Below are positions 1-13,630 of a DNA stretch of 64,000 bases, piece after piece. The notes under the pieces are model-generated. The model saw only the letters and a program-made list of their open reading frames with translations, was not told the DNA's origin and made no database searches. The DNA is taken from positions 4,659,501 through 4,723,500 of the forward strand of contig CM067526.1 of assembly GCA_034509925.1 (NCBI GenBank), read 5' to 3'. The stretch is from Hirudinaria manillensis (lineage: Eukaryota > Annelida > Clitellata > Hirudinida > Hirudinidae). The position numbers and the translations under genes were made by a program. Position 1 is the stretch's first letter. Each line of letters begins with the position of its first letter.

Positions 1-470
1 AACACTTATTAATTAATATCAACAATAACAGCAACAAAAGCACAAGTAGTAATAATGAAATTAATAGCACAGTACAATATAACATATAACAACATATAAT
101 TGAGATGCTGTAATATTCCACTCTATGGACTACCTAACTTTGTACATCTCAAGATCTATTGGTGACATTTTACTTATGAAGCGAGAGATTGAAAGGCTTT
201 AACACAATGAATTCAATTAAATTTAAAGAAAATTAAAAACATAATTAATCTTGGAAAATGCTTTGGTAGCTCAACAAACCTCAAAAGCCTTCAAAGTGCA
301 AGTGCTTCCTGCAGGTTCAAGGTCATGTATCCATTTGTGAAGTTCATTCAAATTCTTCTTCTTCTTCACGTCGACCAAAGTTGACCTCCAAACTCGGACG
401 TCAGACGAAAAGGAAATGAAATTAAGCCTAATGCAAAATTCAAATTATTTATTTATTAATTAGAAATCAT

Positions 471-514
<44 letters not shown>

Positions 515-3500
515 GCAAATAATGATCAGTAAATGATGAAGTAAACGCACATCTTGCAATGAATCTGAATTTGATCTCGAACAAGAGAAAGTAACTGTTC
601 CTTGAGAATCATCATCATATCCACCATCGATCCGGACGTATCCACCAGGATCACGCAGCTTTCCTCCAGTATCGTTCCAAAGTACCTCCTACTGCCTAAT
701 GAATATTCATAAACGTGACACTACTGAAAATATTTTGTACTCGTACATTGCGTGTCTACACCTACTATGATTTCATTTGCGTCTTTTGTTTAACAAAACT
801 GGTCTTAGAAACCACGATTGATATTTTACCAAATTCAATGCAAGTTCTGCAAGTGGCTAATCAACTTCACGTAATTAACATAATTGACTACTTAATATTA
901 ATGAGGAGAACGAGATGTTACAAATACCGGTGAGAAGCCACTTCAATCTTTTGACACAGGCCTGAACGGAGGCACGAGTCCTTTGAAGTTTGAAGTTTTA
1001 AAAGTGAATCAAATTCAATGACAAATTTGTGTCAAAGACACTCAACCTTTGTTTCTTTTCGACGTCAGAACATCCGTCCGCAAAGGAATGCAACCTTTTA
1101 ACCCACTTTGAAAGATAACGAAATATTTTTTAATGATTTATTAATAATTTAAAACATAATTTCAATACCTCTGTCGAAGAAACCTGAGCTTCAAAGTCTT
1201 CGTGTCATTAAAAAAAAATACAAAAAGTAGTTTTTATAACTCAATCGACCAAATGCTAAAAGACCATGAGTCCATGCCACACAACATTTCATTAACAATC
1301 AACAAAATTATTAAAATAAATAATTAAATTACCAATGAAGTTATTACTCTTGAGCTGCCTTGCAATCCTGTTATGTTGCTTTTCACTCCTTTTCGCGTGC
1401 CTCGTGAGGTCGGGTCCCGCAGAGACACTCCTCTCCGGAGGTTTCCTTGCCGAAGGAAGAGGCGCCCTCCGGACGGACGTTTCCGGTCTTCGGATTCGTT
1501 CGACGGGCGATCTGTCCGTCGATTTGCTCTTCGCTTCGGGACTGGATTTGGCAGTTGGAGACCATCGAGTGAACTGTTGCTGTTTTGTTTGTGAAACCTG
1601 AGATGTTCTACCAATGATTTGTGGTGGCTGCAACGTGACATGGTGGTGAATGATGCAACACGATACATGATGCCTACGACATATTTTGTAACATTTATAG
1701 TATGAAATTAATAACATTTAATTAATAACGTTAAATTATTAGCATTTAATTAATAACATTAATAAGGTTAAATTAATAACTTCTGCTAAATCCGGAGCTT
1801 TCTTTTTGGCAGATTCGAGGAGCGCAGAACACTTTTGAGAATACTCGATGGCCTTCTTCATCTCATCCTCAACCAATCGGACGTCATCACTTTCAATGAT
1901 TCCTTGATGACCAAAAGCGTTACCAAAAGTAACCAACCATTTGATCAAAATTTAAGAAAAAATAAATAAATAAAATACTATCACACTGTTAAATGAGTGA
2001 AGCACAAAGAGGAAGCCCACCGGACTCTCTGATCCAATGCAACCTCCCCTCTGCAGCCCTGCACAGCCCCCTAAAACACTCCGCCGTCTCCTCGTTCCGT
2101 CCGACGGCGACGCCGGAGTTCAGGCCGAGGTAAACGACGTGCATTCTTACGTTGCCGTGACAACACTTTTCTTCGACGTAGGACGTGATCGCGTCCACGG
2201 GATGATCGGGCATTCCGGTGGTGAACAAGTATAGGCCCAGTTGGTCTTCAACATTAAGGACAAATTTTAAGTGATTTCAACTGGAAGTAAATTGATGCAT
2301 TTAGAATTTATATGATGTAATCTACATACAAAATAAATTAATATATTTGTATGTATGACATATATTGTATATTAATATATGTTATTACTGTTCTAACAAT
2401 GGGAATTTGTTTGAATCTTTTACGACTTTTTTTTTACCAATTTGGTGTTTCGCATCCTCTTCATTCTCGAGTGCCCTCCTCAATCCAGCCATGAAATCTC
2501 TTCCACCTGAACATTCCTGACTCATGATCCATCTTTGATTACATAATTAGACCAAGCATGTTACACAAATAGTGCTTCACATCATTATAATATTGCTTCA
2601 CTTTAACTGAATGTTGTGATGTTGTGTTAAATAGATTTAAGTTACAAAAACAATTTGCCTCCATGCTTCTTGCAAATGCTCTCCAGTTGGTTTGACCATG
2701 GAAGTCTTCCAGGCATGGATGTCTTCAGAGCAACTGCATTCATTAATTAAAATCCATTTAACTTCATTACCTCCTTATAAATTCATAAGATTCATAGGCA
2801 TTGTGGATGAACCTACATGACAATGTTGAAGAGATCCTTGTTTGCAAGTTGATCTTCGAGTAAAAGTCTCAGAGACTCTCGAATGCGAGGCAACAAACTT
2901 CCATTCGAACTGCTAAAGTCCAGAAGCAAAACAATGCTTCCCCAAAGAAAAATAAACATAAAACTCAAAGTAAATTACAAGCATTAATAATCATTTTAAA
3001 ATGTCACCGACTTGTCTTCCGTGACGGTTCCGAAGAGCTTCCTGCTGCCTGACGACAGCCACTCCGACCTCTTCTGGAAAATTCCGACGGCACGTCCGAG
3101 GGCTCTTTGATATTCCAGGAGTTCCGGAACGTCTACGTGGAAGTTTCGAGTGCTTCCATCCTTCCAGGCGAATTGCACCATCGCCCTCTCGTGGACCTGA
3201 GACTGGACCTTCTTCTTGATGATAGGAACAAACTGCTCCTTGTATGCATAGGCATTGCTAGCCAATACCTGGTACAGATCGAGATGCTTGGCTGGAGAAT
3301 AGTTTGTTCAAACCTTTGTACTCCACGATAATAAACATTAATGACAATTATGTAATAATTATAATAAACATTAAAGATGGTAGTCTAGCATTTTTTTACT
3401 GAAACAATTATATAACTCAAAAAGACTTTAAAGAAATAATTGAAACCTTTCAGGCCATTTCTTAGGAGCCAACATTGAGAAGTGGATTGTTTGAAAGAAG

Positions 3501-6241
3501 GCATTTCAAGTCTCAACGGAAGGACGTAAGGGATGTTTGATAAACTTTTATTGGTCTCAAAACGTTCAATTCTTTTCGACTCGTTCTAAAACAAAATGCA
3601 AATAATAAACAAGAAATATCCTTATTTATTTTAAATCATGGCACCTGAATTTATTTGTTTGTGGACCACAAGTAGAATTAAATCTATTAAATAATCATTT
3701 TGTTAAATATTCCATTAACATTAAATAATTTCATTTTGACAACTTAAATATAAAAACATTTGTTCATTTTAGAGACAAAATGACATTTTGAAATGAAACA
3801 AAACCTGGTTGAGTTTGACCCTGGTTGAACCCAACCATCCCAACCTAATTCCCTTCAACATTCCAAACAAAGCTTCACATTTTTTAATTTCATTCAGTAA
3901 CAGGACAAGGTCTGTACTTTCATAGGACATGTTCTAAAGATTTAGAAAATGAATTAAATATTAATTATCCTTTGCACATATTTAGTCCACCATCCATCGT
4001 TCAGTCGTCGTTCCTTGTAAACCAACCTTGTAACGACTGTTGTAGGAATGATAACGACCACCACTTCTCTCGGCCAATAACTTCATCTCCTTCTAAAAAA
4101 AGGAAAATTTAAATAAACAGTTTATTGAATTTTAGGTTTTAAATAAAAAAATTATTCGTGCATTTGTTGATTTGTCCAAGCATTCAAAAGACACCAAATG
4201 AAGTTCAAAACTTCTTAACAAATTCTTCTGCTCGACAAATTCCTGTAGAACTTCGAGGTTTGTATCGGGCCTGCACGAAATTGTAAACATTAACCAAGCA
4301 GTAAATGATATTTTAGGACAATTAAAACTTAAATTAGAAAAATAAATTCATGTCAGAATCACGGCCATGCAAAGACTCACGTTGAAGTGTAAACAATGCA
4401 AATGGTCTCCAGTTCTTTGGCAGCAAATAATGTTTTGATTCCACTGAGCACGTTTCCACCTTCAACAAACTCCAGTTCATCAATCCATTCAATGGCTTCA
4501 TCAACTCTGGTATTTTATAAAATAAGTCATTAATAATTTATTAGCCATTATGATATCATTCTGCTTAGGATTGTTAGAACAACTCTATCTCTTTGAATTC
4601 TATATCACTGATTTTCATTCATTTATTTCAAATATTAATAATTATTAATTATTATTTAATTATTATTATTTAATTATTATTATTATTATTATTATTATTT
4701 AATTATTATTATTATTATTTAATTATTATTATTTAATTACTATTATTATTATTTAAGTATAATTATTTAATAATAATACTAATTATTATTATTATTTAAT
4801 TATTATTATTATTATTATTTAATTATTATTATTATTATTATTTAATTATTATTATTATTATTATTTAAATAATATTATTTAAATATTAATAATTTATTAG
4901 CCATTATGATATCATTCTGCTTAGGATTGTTAGAACAATTCTCTCTTTGAATTCTATATCATTTGATATTCATTCATTTATTTCAAATATTTTTTTAAAT
5001 CTTTTAAAACAATAATTTATAGACATTAATTGTTCAACTTAGTGTACCTGGACTGACACACACGGACAGGTGAATCCCACAATACTGTCAAGTCACAAGA
5101 ATAACTTGCCAGAAACAATTTCCTTTTTCTTGAAAGTTGGTTTTTTACAAGATCCTGTCAAAATATTTGAAAACATCTAAAACCACTTAACATTATTCTC
5201 TTATATTCATTTAATAATAAAACAAACATTAATTATTAGACATTTTAAAGTGCACTATCATAAGATATCTAAATACTGTAATGTCTAAATTATTCAAACA
5301 AAGCCAGATTAATTTAAAATAACACAATAACATAGTGATCATTGTTAATAACATACTAATCATATAATGTTGATATCATCACCTGCAACAACTTCTGAAG
5401 ATAATTCCTGTCTTTGCATTTTGCAGAGCAATCAATGAGGAGCCCCACATTCTGACCACTTATATTCCCAAAATACTTTTAAAAAACATTAATAAGCTTA
5501 GAAATTAGTTGAATTAAAGTGAAGTCTATCCAAATACTTTATGTGATCCATTTATCAATTCTTCCATCTTCTCTAATAAATTATTTTTGGTCCTCAAAGA
5601 AGAATCAAAATTAACATTGTTATAACTAGAAAGTAATATTATCTTTTATATTTTCGCTTTCATTAAAGTTTCCAAAACCATATTAACCAAATAGTTAATG
5701 CTTAAAAACTCACGTTTGAAGATTAATTTGAAATTCATCCACAATCTGCTGATCTATTGATAAGCATGGATGGAATTTACTTGCACTTTCGTTTAATTCG
5801 GGTCTAAAATAAATGTGGCTTACCGAATGCAAGTCATAGGTTTACCAGAATACTAACTGTTTCTCACTAACTTTAAAACATGAGCTTTCGCCATAAGATA
5901 TTTCAGAGTCAGACGTTTGTGTTCCAAAGAATGCAGTTTAAGCCATTCAGCCAACATATTGCTTCGCAGACATTTTCCATTTTTCTGGCGATATTCAATT
6001 TAATTCAAATATTAAATAATAATAATAATAATAAGGTAAATAACAAATCAAATTTAAATAAAAGTACTGAGGAAAATCCCGCCTGTTTATTGGCCTCATG
6101 GAATTCAAACTCGCTCGAAAACAAATCTCGTTCATCTTTGCCACTGATTCTACGTGTTGTGACATTGCGGGATGCAATATCCTTATTTAAACTTAATATA
6201 CTCGATTTGTCAAATCGAACTTTTCGTTTGAGTTCTCCCAT
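1..6241 (-). CDS. VWA3-like: VWA3A/VWA3B-like protein with multiple von Willebrand A domains (partial, 3' end outside window)
   Basis: Multi-exon minus-strand gene. Start ATG is at 6241; exon 1 is 6068-6241. Next come 5872-5984 (contains AEWLKLHSLEHKRLT), 5714-5803, 5538-5592, 5383-5475, 5048-5154 and 4381-4506, all joined in frame. Further exons are approximate: 4165-4270, 4025-4095 (SGGRYHSY), 3800-3935, 3445-3595, 2996-3298, 2820-2937, 2640-2745, 2455-2525, 1990-2240, 1775-1935, 1330-1610, 550-695 and 255-420. Three VWA cores are visible. The first (LLIDCSAKCKD) has a degenerate MIDAS. The second is LLLDFSSSNGS. The third (ILVDTSGSMVD) has a perfect DxSxS motif. Repeated VWA domains, a WLKxHSL module and a GGRYHxY motif are typical of VWA3A/VWA3B, intracellular proteins of poorly defined function. 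The 3' end lies left of base 1. The exon at 1330-1610 encodes a basic, Ser/Arg/Pro-rich linker whose frame I am less sure of. Confidence 0.85.
473..513. repeat. (TAA)n microsatellite
   Basis: About 13 uninterrupted TAA units in an intron of the VWA3-like gene. Confidence 0.9.
4531..4991. repeat. Direct duplication (about 106 bp) flanking a TTA-rich tract
   Basis: Two near-identical blocks, 4531-4636 and 4887-4991, share the sequence around ttagccattatgatatcat and differ by a few substitutions and small indels. They flank about 250 bp of (TTA)n/(TTTAAT)n low-complexity sequence. All of it lies in an intron of the VWA3-like gene, between the exons at 4381-4506 and 5048-5154. Confidence 0.85.
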
Positions 6242-7019
6242 TGATTTTAAAAATTATTTTTCGGGCAGCCTTTGGGTGACTCGTCTGCGCACTTGGGCAT
6301 GGTTGTCATTAGTTACCTAATAAAATTATTGAAAAATTGTTCTATTAAATATTTATAAGTTATGTAATCTTTTCTAAAATTAAGTATGCATTTGAATTTG
6401 TGTAAAATTAGAAATTAGTGGTAACAATTGCTGAAAAACGCAAACCTCATGAAAAAAACTGAACGCACATTGAGTTTGATTTGTATGGTTTAATTGAATC
6501 TTATAATATAACACAATGTGATTAAATATGCATTTGCCTAAGTATTTTGAACGCTTTAACATTAAATATTTTTTCTATTCTGAGACAAACAAAAACAGGC
6601 ATCATGCTTGATCAAACCATAAAGTTTTAAATAACTTATTATATTAGTAATGATGCATTGAGATTTTGCAAAGTTCGCAAAATTTATCGATATTCTGTGA
6701 AGCTCCTTTTCTTCACGTTTGTTTTTTTTTTTAGGATTCCTCTAAGATGGAATTTAATAAAGCATCGACACTTTAAAAATTTTTGTACAAGATCAGGTGA
6801 TATTTTCCTAGAGGATATATACATTTTAGCTGTTTTTCCCTTGATTTAATGTTTTCACTTTCACAAAAAAATTGCTGAAGTACATAAAAAATAAGGTTAA
6901 CTAAGTTATAGGGATTCAAAACAATAGCATATAAAATTAACTCGTTATTTTGAGTCACAAATGGAAAAAACGGCCGTGAAATTGAGTAAGTAGATGTCGT
7001 TTATTTGTAAATAACGACA
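6242..7019. other. Intergenic spacer between divergent VWA3-like and UBE2W genes
   Basis: About 780 bp separates two start codons that point away from each other, so the spacer probably holds both promoters. It is AT-rich. I see no clear TATA box or conserved element and no convincing coding exon. Confidence 0.6.
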
Positions 7020-9667
7020 ATGGCGTCCATGGAGGTAATTCTTCAGGCCGTGAATTCAAAATTAAAATCTTGTTTATTTTTTAACGATTTCAAATAAAAG
7101 CATTTTGCCCTTAAATATCCTGAAAACTGACCGGTATTTTCATACAAATATGAGTGCCGGTCAAAGAATGACATCAGTATCTTTACAAGTTCAATTAGAT
7201 ATGCTGAAGTTTTCTTTCAATGAATTGATTTTTTTAAATATTTATCCGATTAAACATATTTTTGACAAGTCCACATTTTTTTGTGGATCTATAAAGGCCC
7301 CAAGAAGTAAAGTTCCTGTCGTATTTCACTTATTAGACTTATTGACTTGATAATAATTATATTTAGTCGTACAGTTTTTATAACTGTCTACTATTACTGC
7401 TTTTAGAATAAAGTCATGTGGAAAATAATTGGATGAAAGATTTATTATTAAACATTATATATAAATCTTGTGTTTCTACTAGATAATTATGAATATTTTT
7501 ATAAATTCCTCCGGTGAATTCAAATGGCTTTGCTTTTAGAAACGCCTACAAAGGGAACTTCAAGCCATGATCAAAGATCCCCCTGTTGGAGTCCATGTTA
7601 ATGCTGAAAACATATCTCAAAATCTCTCCGAGTGGGTTGCTTTTTCCAAGTCTTAATTTGTAAAGCTTTGCTGTGGTTTTAAAGGAATGTTAAATAGCCA
7701 TTCATGTCTGTTCGAGAATTTTTAAAATTTTCTAATAATTGTTTTCCATCGTACAGGTGGGTTGTGGATTTATCTGGTGCACCAGGAACGCTTTACGAGG
7801 GTGAAACTTTTAAGCTGCAATTCAAATTTGGAACAAGATATCCCTTTGATTCGCCTGAGGTGAGGCCTTCCCTTTTTTGGCAATAATTGGTGGAAATATT
7901 CCTTAACTACTTTAATCTTGTTAACTTCCAAATATTTTTAAAAAATGTTCTAATTCTAATGATATTAACATGTAACTCATTCTAATTCTAATGATATCAA
8001 CATGTAACTCACTTGACTACAAAGTGTAAAACACTCTTGACGTGCAAATTAGCTCAGATGGTCAAGTTCATATATAAGAAACATAATGTCAAAAGTCATA
8101 GCATGTCCAAAAGTCCTGCTTTTGTTGAGGAGTTAAATATAAACTGAAAACAAACATCTGAAACTGAGCATGTGGAACTAAATTGTAAATCAATTGCAAA
8201 ATAATAATAATAATAAACGTAATAAATGCAAAACCCGTTTCTGTTTATTCCGTTATGTTTCCGCGGACACGGTCGACCGATGGGCAGGTGGTTTTCATCG
8301 GGTCCAACATCCCGGTACATCCGCACGTCTACAGCAACGGCCATATTTGTCTTTCCATCCTGACGGACGACTGGTCTCCTGCCCTCTCCGTCCAATCGGT
8401 TTGCCTCAGCATAGTCAGCATGCTCAGCAGCTGCAAAGTAAAGGTTTGTGATTTTGTTGTTGTATTTTATTTTATTTTTTGTTTTATTTTTGTTTGTTTG
8501 TGTATTTATTTGTTTTTATTTGCATTTAGTTGACTTTCTGAAAAGCAACGAGTCCATGTCTGATCGTTAAAACGTTATTCTTCTACTCAATGACCCAAGT
8601 TTTGTTGTGCCCATTATCATTATCAAAGCATTATCAGTAGGTAGTTCATGCTTGGTTGCTAACGTGACTTGCATTGCATGCAATTGTCACGGACAGGTAT
8701 GCAGCCCATTGAGCTAAACTGCCTTCTGAACCTGATTGCTTCAGTTCAAAGAAAGAATTGTTGATGCATGAAGTAATTGCAGGTGTTTATTAATAGTAAT
8801 GATTTGGCAATATTTGTGCAATCATTGCTAGCAGAGGTGATTGAAGTGCAATCAGTCACTGAGAAATTGCTATCAAATTTCATTTTCAGTCTGAAAATAA
8901 ATTTTGAAATCTGAAAATAGTTTGAAATTGTTTGTGAAATAAATGTAATAATATCGACAACAATAATAATAATATTAATAATAATAATAATAATAATTCA
9001 TTTACATGGCACCTCCATTTTGAATAATAACTCGTGTTATTAATTAAATGAATTATACACATAATTATAAAAAGTATTATACAATGTTTTGCAACAAAAT
9101 GTTTTTATTTTTGACCAAGTCATAAGTCATCGAGTCGCTCGGCTCCCTGATGAGAGACTCGAAATATAAGATGTTGTTAATGATTTATTATTACTTTATT
9201 TTTTTACAAATTAATTTTTTTATCTATTGAATATATCTATAAAAAAAAGAGAACTCAGTCCCACCTTGAGATTAACATACAAGATACTATTTTAAATAAT
9301 GTTTTAAATACTTTTAATATTATAATTAGATTTTAATTATTATTATTTTGCCGAGCACAGAAACGACCAGTGGACAATTCTTTTTACATCAAAACATGCA
9401 GCGACAATCCCAAGAAAACCCGCTGGTGGTATCACGGTGAGTGGTTTGTGCTATTGGAGTCATGAATCATGACAGGTTATGAATAAAAGAAAGATCTATC
9501 GCAGATAGTCATGCAGCCAATACGCTATCTATCTTTTTCTTTTTTACAAATAGACCGTTTTAAAACATAAATCCTTTTAATGAGCAGTTTACGATTATTT
9601 ATTTTCGTTATTTTGATTTATTTATTTTTTATTTTCTTTTGTAAACTTTGCAGACGACACCGTATGA
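7020..9667 (+). CDS. UBE2W: Ubiquitin-conjugating enzyme E2 W
   Basis: Six exons joined at GT-AG sites: 7020-7034, 7540-7631, 7757-7859, 8288-8443, 9361-9436 and 9654-9667. The total is 456 nt, giving 151 aa, the same length as human UBE2W. The protein begins MASMEKRLQREL and ends KTRWWYHDDTV. The active-site cysteine falls at residue 91 in GHICLSIL. The usual E2 HPN motif is HPH (residues 81-83), as in other UBE2W proteins. UBE2W is known to attach ubiquitin to the alpha-amino group of flexible substrate N-termini rather than to lysine. The gene is convergent with the sHSP gene downstream. Intron 3 holds a 32 bp tandem duplication and a short (ATA)n tract. The start is fixed by the family's MASM N-terminus. 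Confidence 0.97.
7949..8012. repeat. 32 bp tandem duplication in UBE2W intron 3
   Basis: Two adjacent 32 bp units beginning tctaattctaatgatat differ at only two positions. Confidence 0.9.
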
Positions 9668-10468
9668 GAGCGAAAAGGTTTGCCACGAGTTCTCCAGCAT
9701 TCTCGACATTCAGCGATGCTGCCATCTCCTGTTTTGGTTTCATAACGTAGGCTGCCTAAAAATAGATGCTGCAGGATGTTGTGTTGTTGTTGTCGTCGTC
9801 ATCTTGCTGCAACACCGTCGTACGATGCACAATTTATTTTTACTCGATGCTCTTTTCCAAGTTGCAATTATTTTTCTGGCTCGTTCGGACGCAAATCCAT
9901 TTTTTTTTTGCCAGCGTCACTCCCCAGAACGTCGACGAGCGTTATTTAACCATTATGCATATTGACTCGTTTCTATTTATTTTAATTTTTTTTCATTCGA
10001 ACTACGATCGCTCGTTCCCGATTCGACGCCATCATCTTCGAGATCCCCTTGTGAATTTGTAAATAGAAGATTTTTTGCTTCTCACTAACCGGTCTCCTGT
10101 TTTTCGCGTCCGACGGTGGGATCGTTGCCGATCGTCAATCGTTTAACGATTTAACGTCGTATGATTTAAGGTTTTTGTAAGTTTTATTCAAATTGCTGAA
10201 TCGTTTAAAAGTGAGCAAAGAATCGGAAATTTGTAGAAATCACAGCAGGTGATGTTGAAATGCTAACGAAAACTTTCAAAGTCAGAACTCGAAGCATTGA
10301 AAGCTCGAAACTCTTAAAACCGAGGCGCAAACGAATCTCCAGACGGCGTCCTCGTGCATTCCTACCGAGCAGAGCTCGAGAAAAGTTCCTACGGCGGAAG
10401 AAATAATTCGAAAAGCGAGTCCCGGTCGGCATTCCGGGATCGAAAAGGCAAGCGTAGCCGTGCGACGC
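9668..10468. other. Convergent intergenic spacer, UBE2W and sHSP 3' ends
   Basis: About 800 bp between the two stop codons. It probably contains both 3' UTRs. I found no coding exon, RNA gene or clear AATAAA signal on either strand. Confidence 0.5.
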
Positions 10469-13400
10469 TCAGCCGTTGGCGTTGTAGGAACTGGCGATGA
10501 GTTGGGGAGTGGTCGGGGGGAACGAGGAGAGGTCGAGGACGTTGCATGACTTGTTGTTTATCATGCAGTTGATGTCTTCTGCTATCATTTCTCCGGCTGC
10601 GACTTTACTCAGACCTTCCCCTGTTGGAACGAGTTGGCAAACCGTTCTATTTGTACGGGTCATGAAGTTTTTAGTGATTATATTAAATAGAATAAAAAAT
10701 ATTAATCATCATAAATATGTTTATGTAAGCATTATAATTATCTGGTCATTTATTTTTAATTGAAGACCAAAAAGTAAATCAAATGATTCATCAACATTCA
10801 GATAATTATAATTATGGTGGTTACAATAATTAAGTCAACTCTGATTAAAAATTACAATGATTAGCTGATTATCAGTTAAAATATATTAAAAGAAAGATAA
10901 AAAGATTTCACACAAACTGTTTAAATGATATGACAAACCTAATCTTAAAAATAGTTTCTATGATTTGTGAATGCAAAAAAAAGTCCTCAAAAAAATATTG
11001 ATTAAAATCGATCAATTTGAGGAAAATCCTCGAGCCAGATTAGGGGCGACCAAAAATCTGCCATTGAGACAATTATAAAGTACCATAATTATATTAACTC
11101 AGCTGTAACAACGACTCACGTAAATATAATAGTAAAAGTAAGTGTACAATGTACACTGTATATGTTATCATGGTTATCGCAACTGAAAAATAAGTAAAAA
11201 CATATGAGCTAGAATTTATTTGTTGTTGTTGTTGTTGTGGTTAGATAGCTTTATTAAATCGTTTAATAAAAAAATCGACGTGACGTCACTTAATTAATCA
11301 CGGCACGATGTGGGTATCGAACCCATCACCTTCTGTTTATAAAAAACATCGCCGAACGAGGAGAATATAATCAGCTGATTACACAGCACAACCTCGTGAG
11401 GGATCGATGAAACATCCAAGCATCGTCGTAAAAGCTTTTTAGTTTCACGTCCGCCATTTATTTATTTTTGTTTCTCTGCACCATTCGATAAATCCAAGAA
11501 TCGTTCTCGAATGCAACGATTTCAGGCTTGGTTTATTTATTTACTTTTGACGATTTATTTGAATATTGTAAGCACTTCAAAGCATGGTGAGGCCAAAAAG
11601 CGAACGGAGGACTTTCACTGCAATTCATATTTAAATGAGTAATTTATAATTACTTTCATTCAAATTATATTTATGGCAAACAACTCTAAATTTTGTTTTA
11701 AGCTCATTTTGAGATCGCATGTCTTGTTGAAAATTGAAATTAATCCACTTTAAGATGTATATATTATATTATGTTATATTATATTGCGTGAATTTCCGTA
11801 ATATTCTGAATAATGACTTATATTATAGTCATAAATCTTTTTACGTTGTGAGGTGAAATGCGTCTGTCGCAGCAACAATGCGGCTGTTTTTGTGTCAGAA
11901 GTGATTTATTACAAGGCCTTAAATTTTTAATGTTTTCCAGCGAAATGCAAAAATAAGAGATATTAAATGGCATATCGTATTTTTATTAATATTAGATAAT
12001 TCATTTGTTGCCTGTTACTTACGAATTATAGGTATTTATTTATTGAAATTCTTATGGTTAATCAATATTATCCAAAGTACTTGCTAGAATCATTTAATCA
12101 ATTGTCGGTTTTAAACAAAAATAAACTCCTGAGATTCAGTCTGCCTACGTTTCTAGTTAAAATTGGACTAAGCGAAAAAGAATTGACTTTATTTCATGTT
12201 GAAATCATTAAAAAGATTTCATGTGCTACAGCAGAGAAAAACGGCAGATGAATAACAAGTAGTATTAATATTAATTAATAATTTGTTATAATAATAATAA
12301 TGATAATAATAAATGTAATTTAGTTTACCATGTCCCTTGACGATGGCACGAACGATGACCTTCCCGTCATTGGTGAATCCAGCTCTGAGTGAGTAGGTCT
12401 CGATGCGCTCTGAGAGTTCGTATTCCTTCGTGAATTTGTTTTTCGACAACTTCTCAGGAGTCCTCTCCTCGTGTCTGGCCTTGACCCTCAACAGGTTGTC
12501 CTTGATGATCAACATCGTAATCTCCTTAGCTCCGAAAGCGTGGCCGATGTCCAGAACCAACGTCATTTTCCTCCTGACGTTGCCCTCGCCATCTTCGTCG
12601 TCTTGGAAACACGGCACGCCCCGTTTTTCCAGTCTGAACGGACTGGAGCAGTTGGTAGGGGTGGGCGGAAGTGACCCCGATCGGATGGAAGGATTGGAGG
12701 ATCCCAGAGCTGCTACGGCTGCGCTGCTTCCGGCTTGAGCCAATCTGGAAGGACTCGGGTGATTGCTCGTCGTTCGTCGAAGGACCAATGTTTTCGGCGG
12801 AAGTGGAGCTTCTACGATAAGTATTCCGTCGGTGGTCATGAAAGACTTTAGTTTCGTATGATCGACTTCCTTCGGTTTCTCGATCTTACGCTGAAACCAC
12901 ATCTCCTGCTGTTCGCCAGACTTACCGTAGCTCATCATCCTGTGAGCTTTCACCACGATTCGATCGGCATCTGCAGTGACCTGGGTAGCAGTTGTTTACA
13001 AAGAATCTTTCTTAAATTACATTTTAACTAACAATTAAACGATTCTTTAGCAAAGTATTGAATGATTCGTCAGTCCTTTAAGAAATAATTCGTTTAATGT
13101 CTTACCTTGATGTTATTAGGATCAAAATCTGAGACATCGAATCTCAGTTTATATCTCAGACCGGAGCCTGGGTACTCGAGGAAGAGAGTTTTCATCTTCC
13201 TGTTATCCAGGACGTCAACACTTCCTCGTCGCTTAGCAACCAAATCATTATCATCTCTGCTGTTTCGAAAGAGACTTGTTTTGCTAGAAGATCGACTGGA
13301 CTCACCATCCTGTTCTCCAGAGGAGTGCCTCATTGGCTTTCCTGCCTGGTTCAACTGGTACCTGGTCGGAGAGTCTTGGAATGAGACCGAGCTGTCGGCT

Positions 13401-13630
13401 GGAACGAGGTAGAGAAATTCTTCGCTCATTCTTTCCACGTCTTTCTCCCACTCTTTTTTGCGTCTCTTGGCTTCCTCGTTTATGAATTTTTCCATTTCCT
13501 TCATGCGCTGAGTTTGCCTGGCGTCGAATGTCATGGAGTCGTGGACAACCGGAACCATTTGACCACCGTGGGCTGACGAAGTTTGGCCATTGTGATGAGG
13601 GCTCGAAGTGCAGCTGTTGGATTTGTGCAT
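10469..13630 (-). CDS. Small heat-shock protein with two alpha-crystallin domains
   Basis: Three exons: 13106-13630, 12329-12980 and 10469-10620, total 1329 nt, 442 aa. Intron 2 is about 1.7 kb. The N-terminal 100 residues are helical and charged (MKEMEKFINEEAKRRKKEW). ACD1 spans about residues 140-240 (LRYKLRFDVSDFDPNNIKV, then GILIVEAPLPP). After a Ser/Pro-rich linker, ACD2 runs from about 300 to 390 (MTLVLDIGHAF, then DNLLRVKARHEE and GKVIVRAIVKGHG). The last exon adds a 50-residue tail (KVAAGEMIAEDIN) that is not crystallin-like. Tandem-ACD sHSPs are known from flatworms (Tsp36/p40 type) and some other invertebrates. The predicted role is ATP-independent holdase chaperone. The tail exon uses a weaker acceptor (CAACAG), chosen because it keeps the frame; that join is the least certain part. 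Confidence 0.9.
11290..11405 (-). mobile_element. Possible tRNA-derived SINE-like module (B box only)
   Basis: Read on the minus strand, this stretch contains GGTTCGATACCC, which fits the RNA polymerase III B-box consensus. An A-box-like stretch should lie upstream but is poor. It lies inside sHSP intron 2. No clean tRNA cloverleaf can be drawn, so a tRNA-derived SINE or a decayed tRNA is more likely than a functional tRNA. Confidence 0.3.

Noticed and set aside
1324-1668. Three overlapping open frames on both strands at 1292-1717
   Set aside because: Only one minus-strand frame can belong to the VWA3-like gene; the others are shadows in a locally GC-richer exon.
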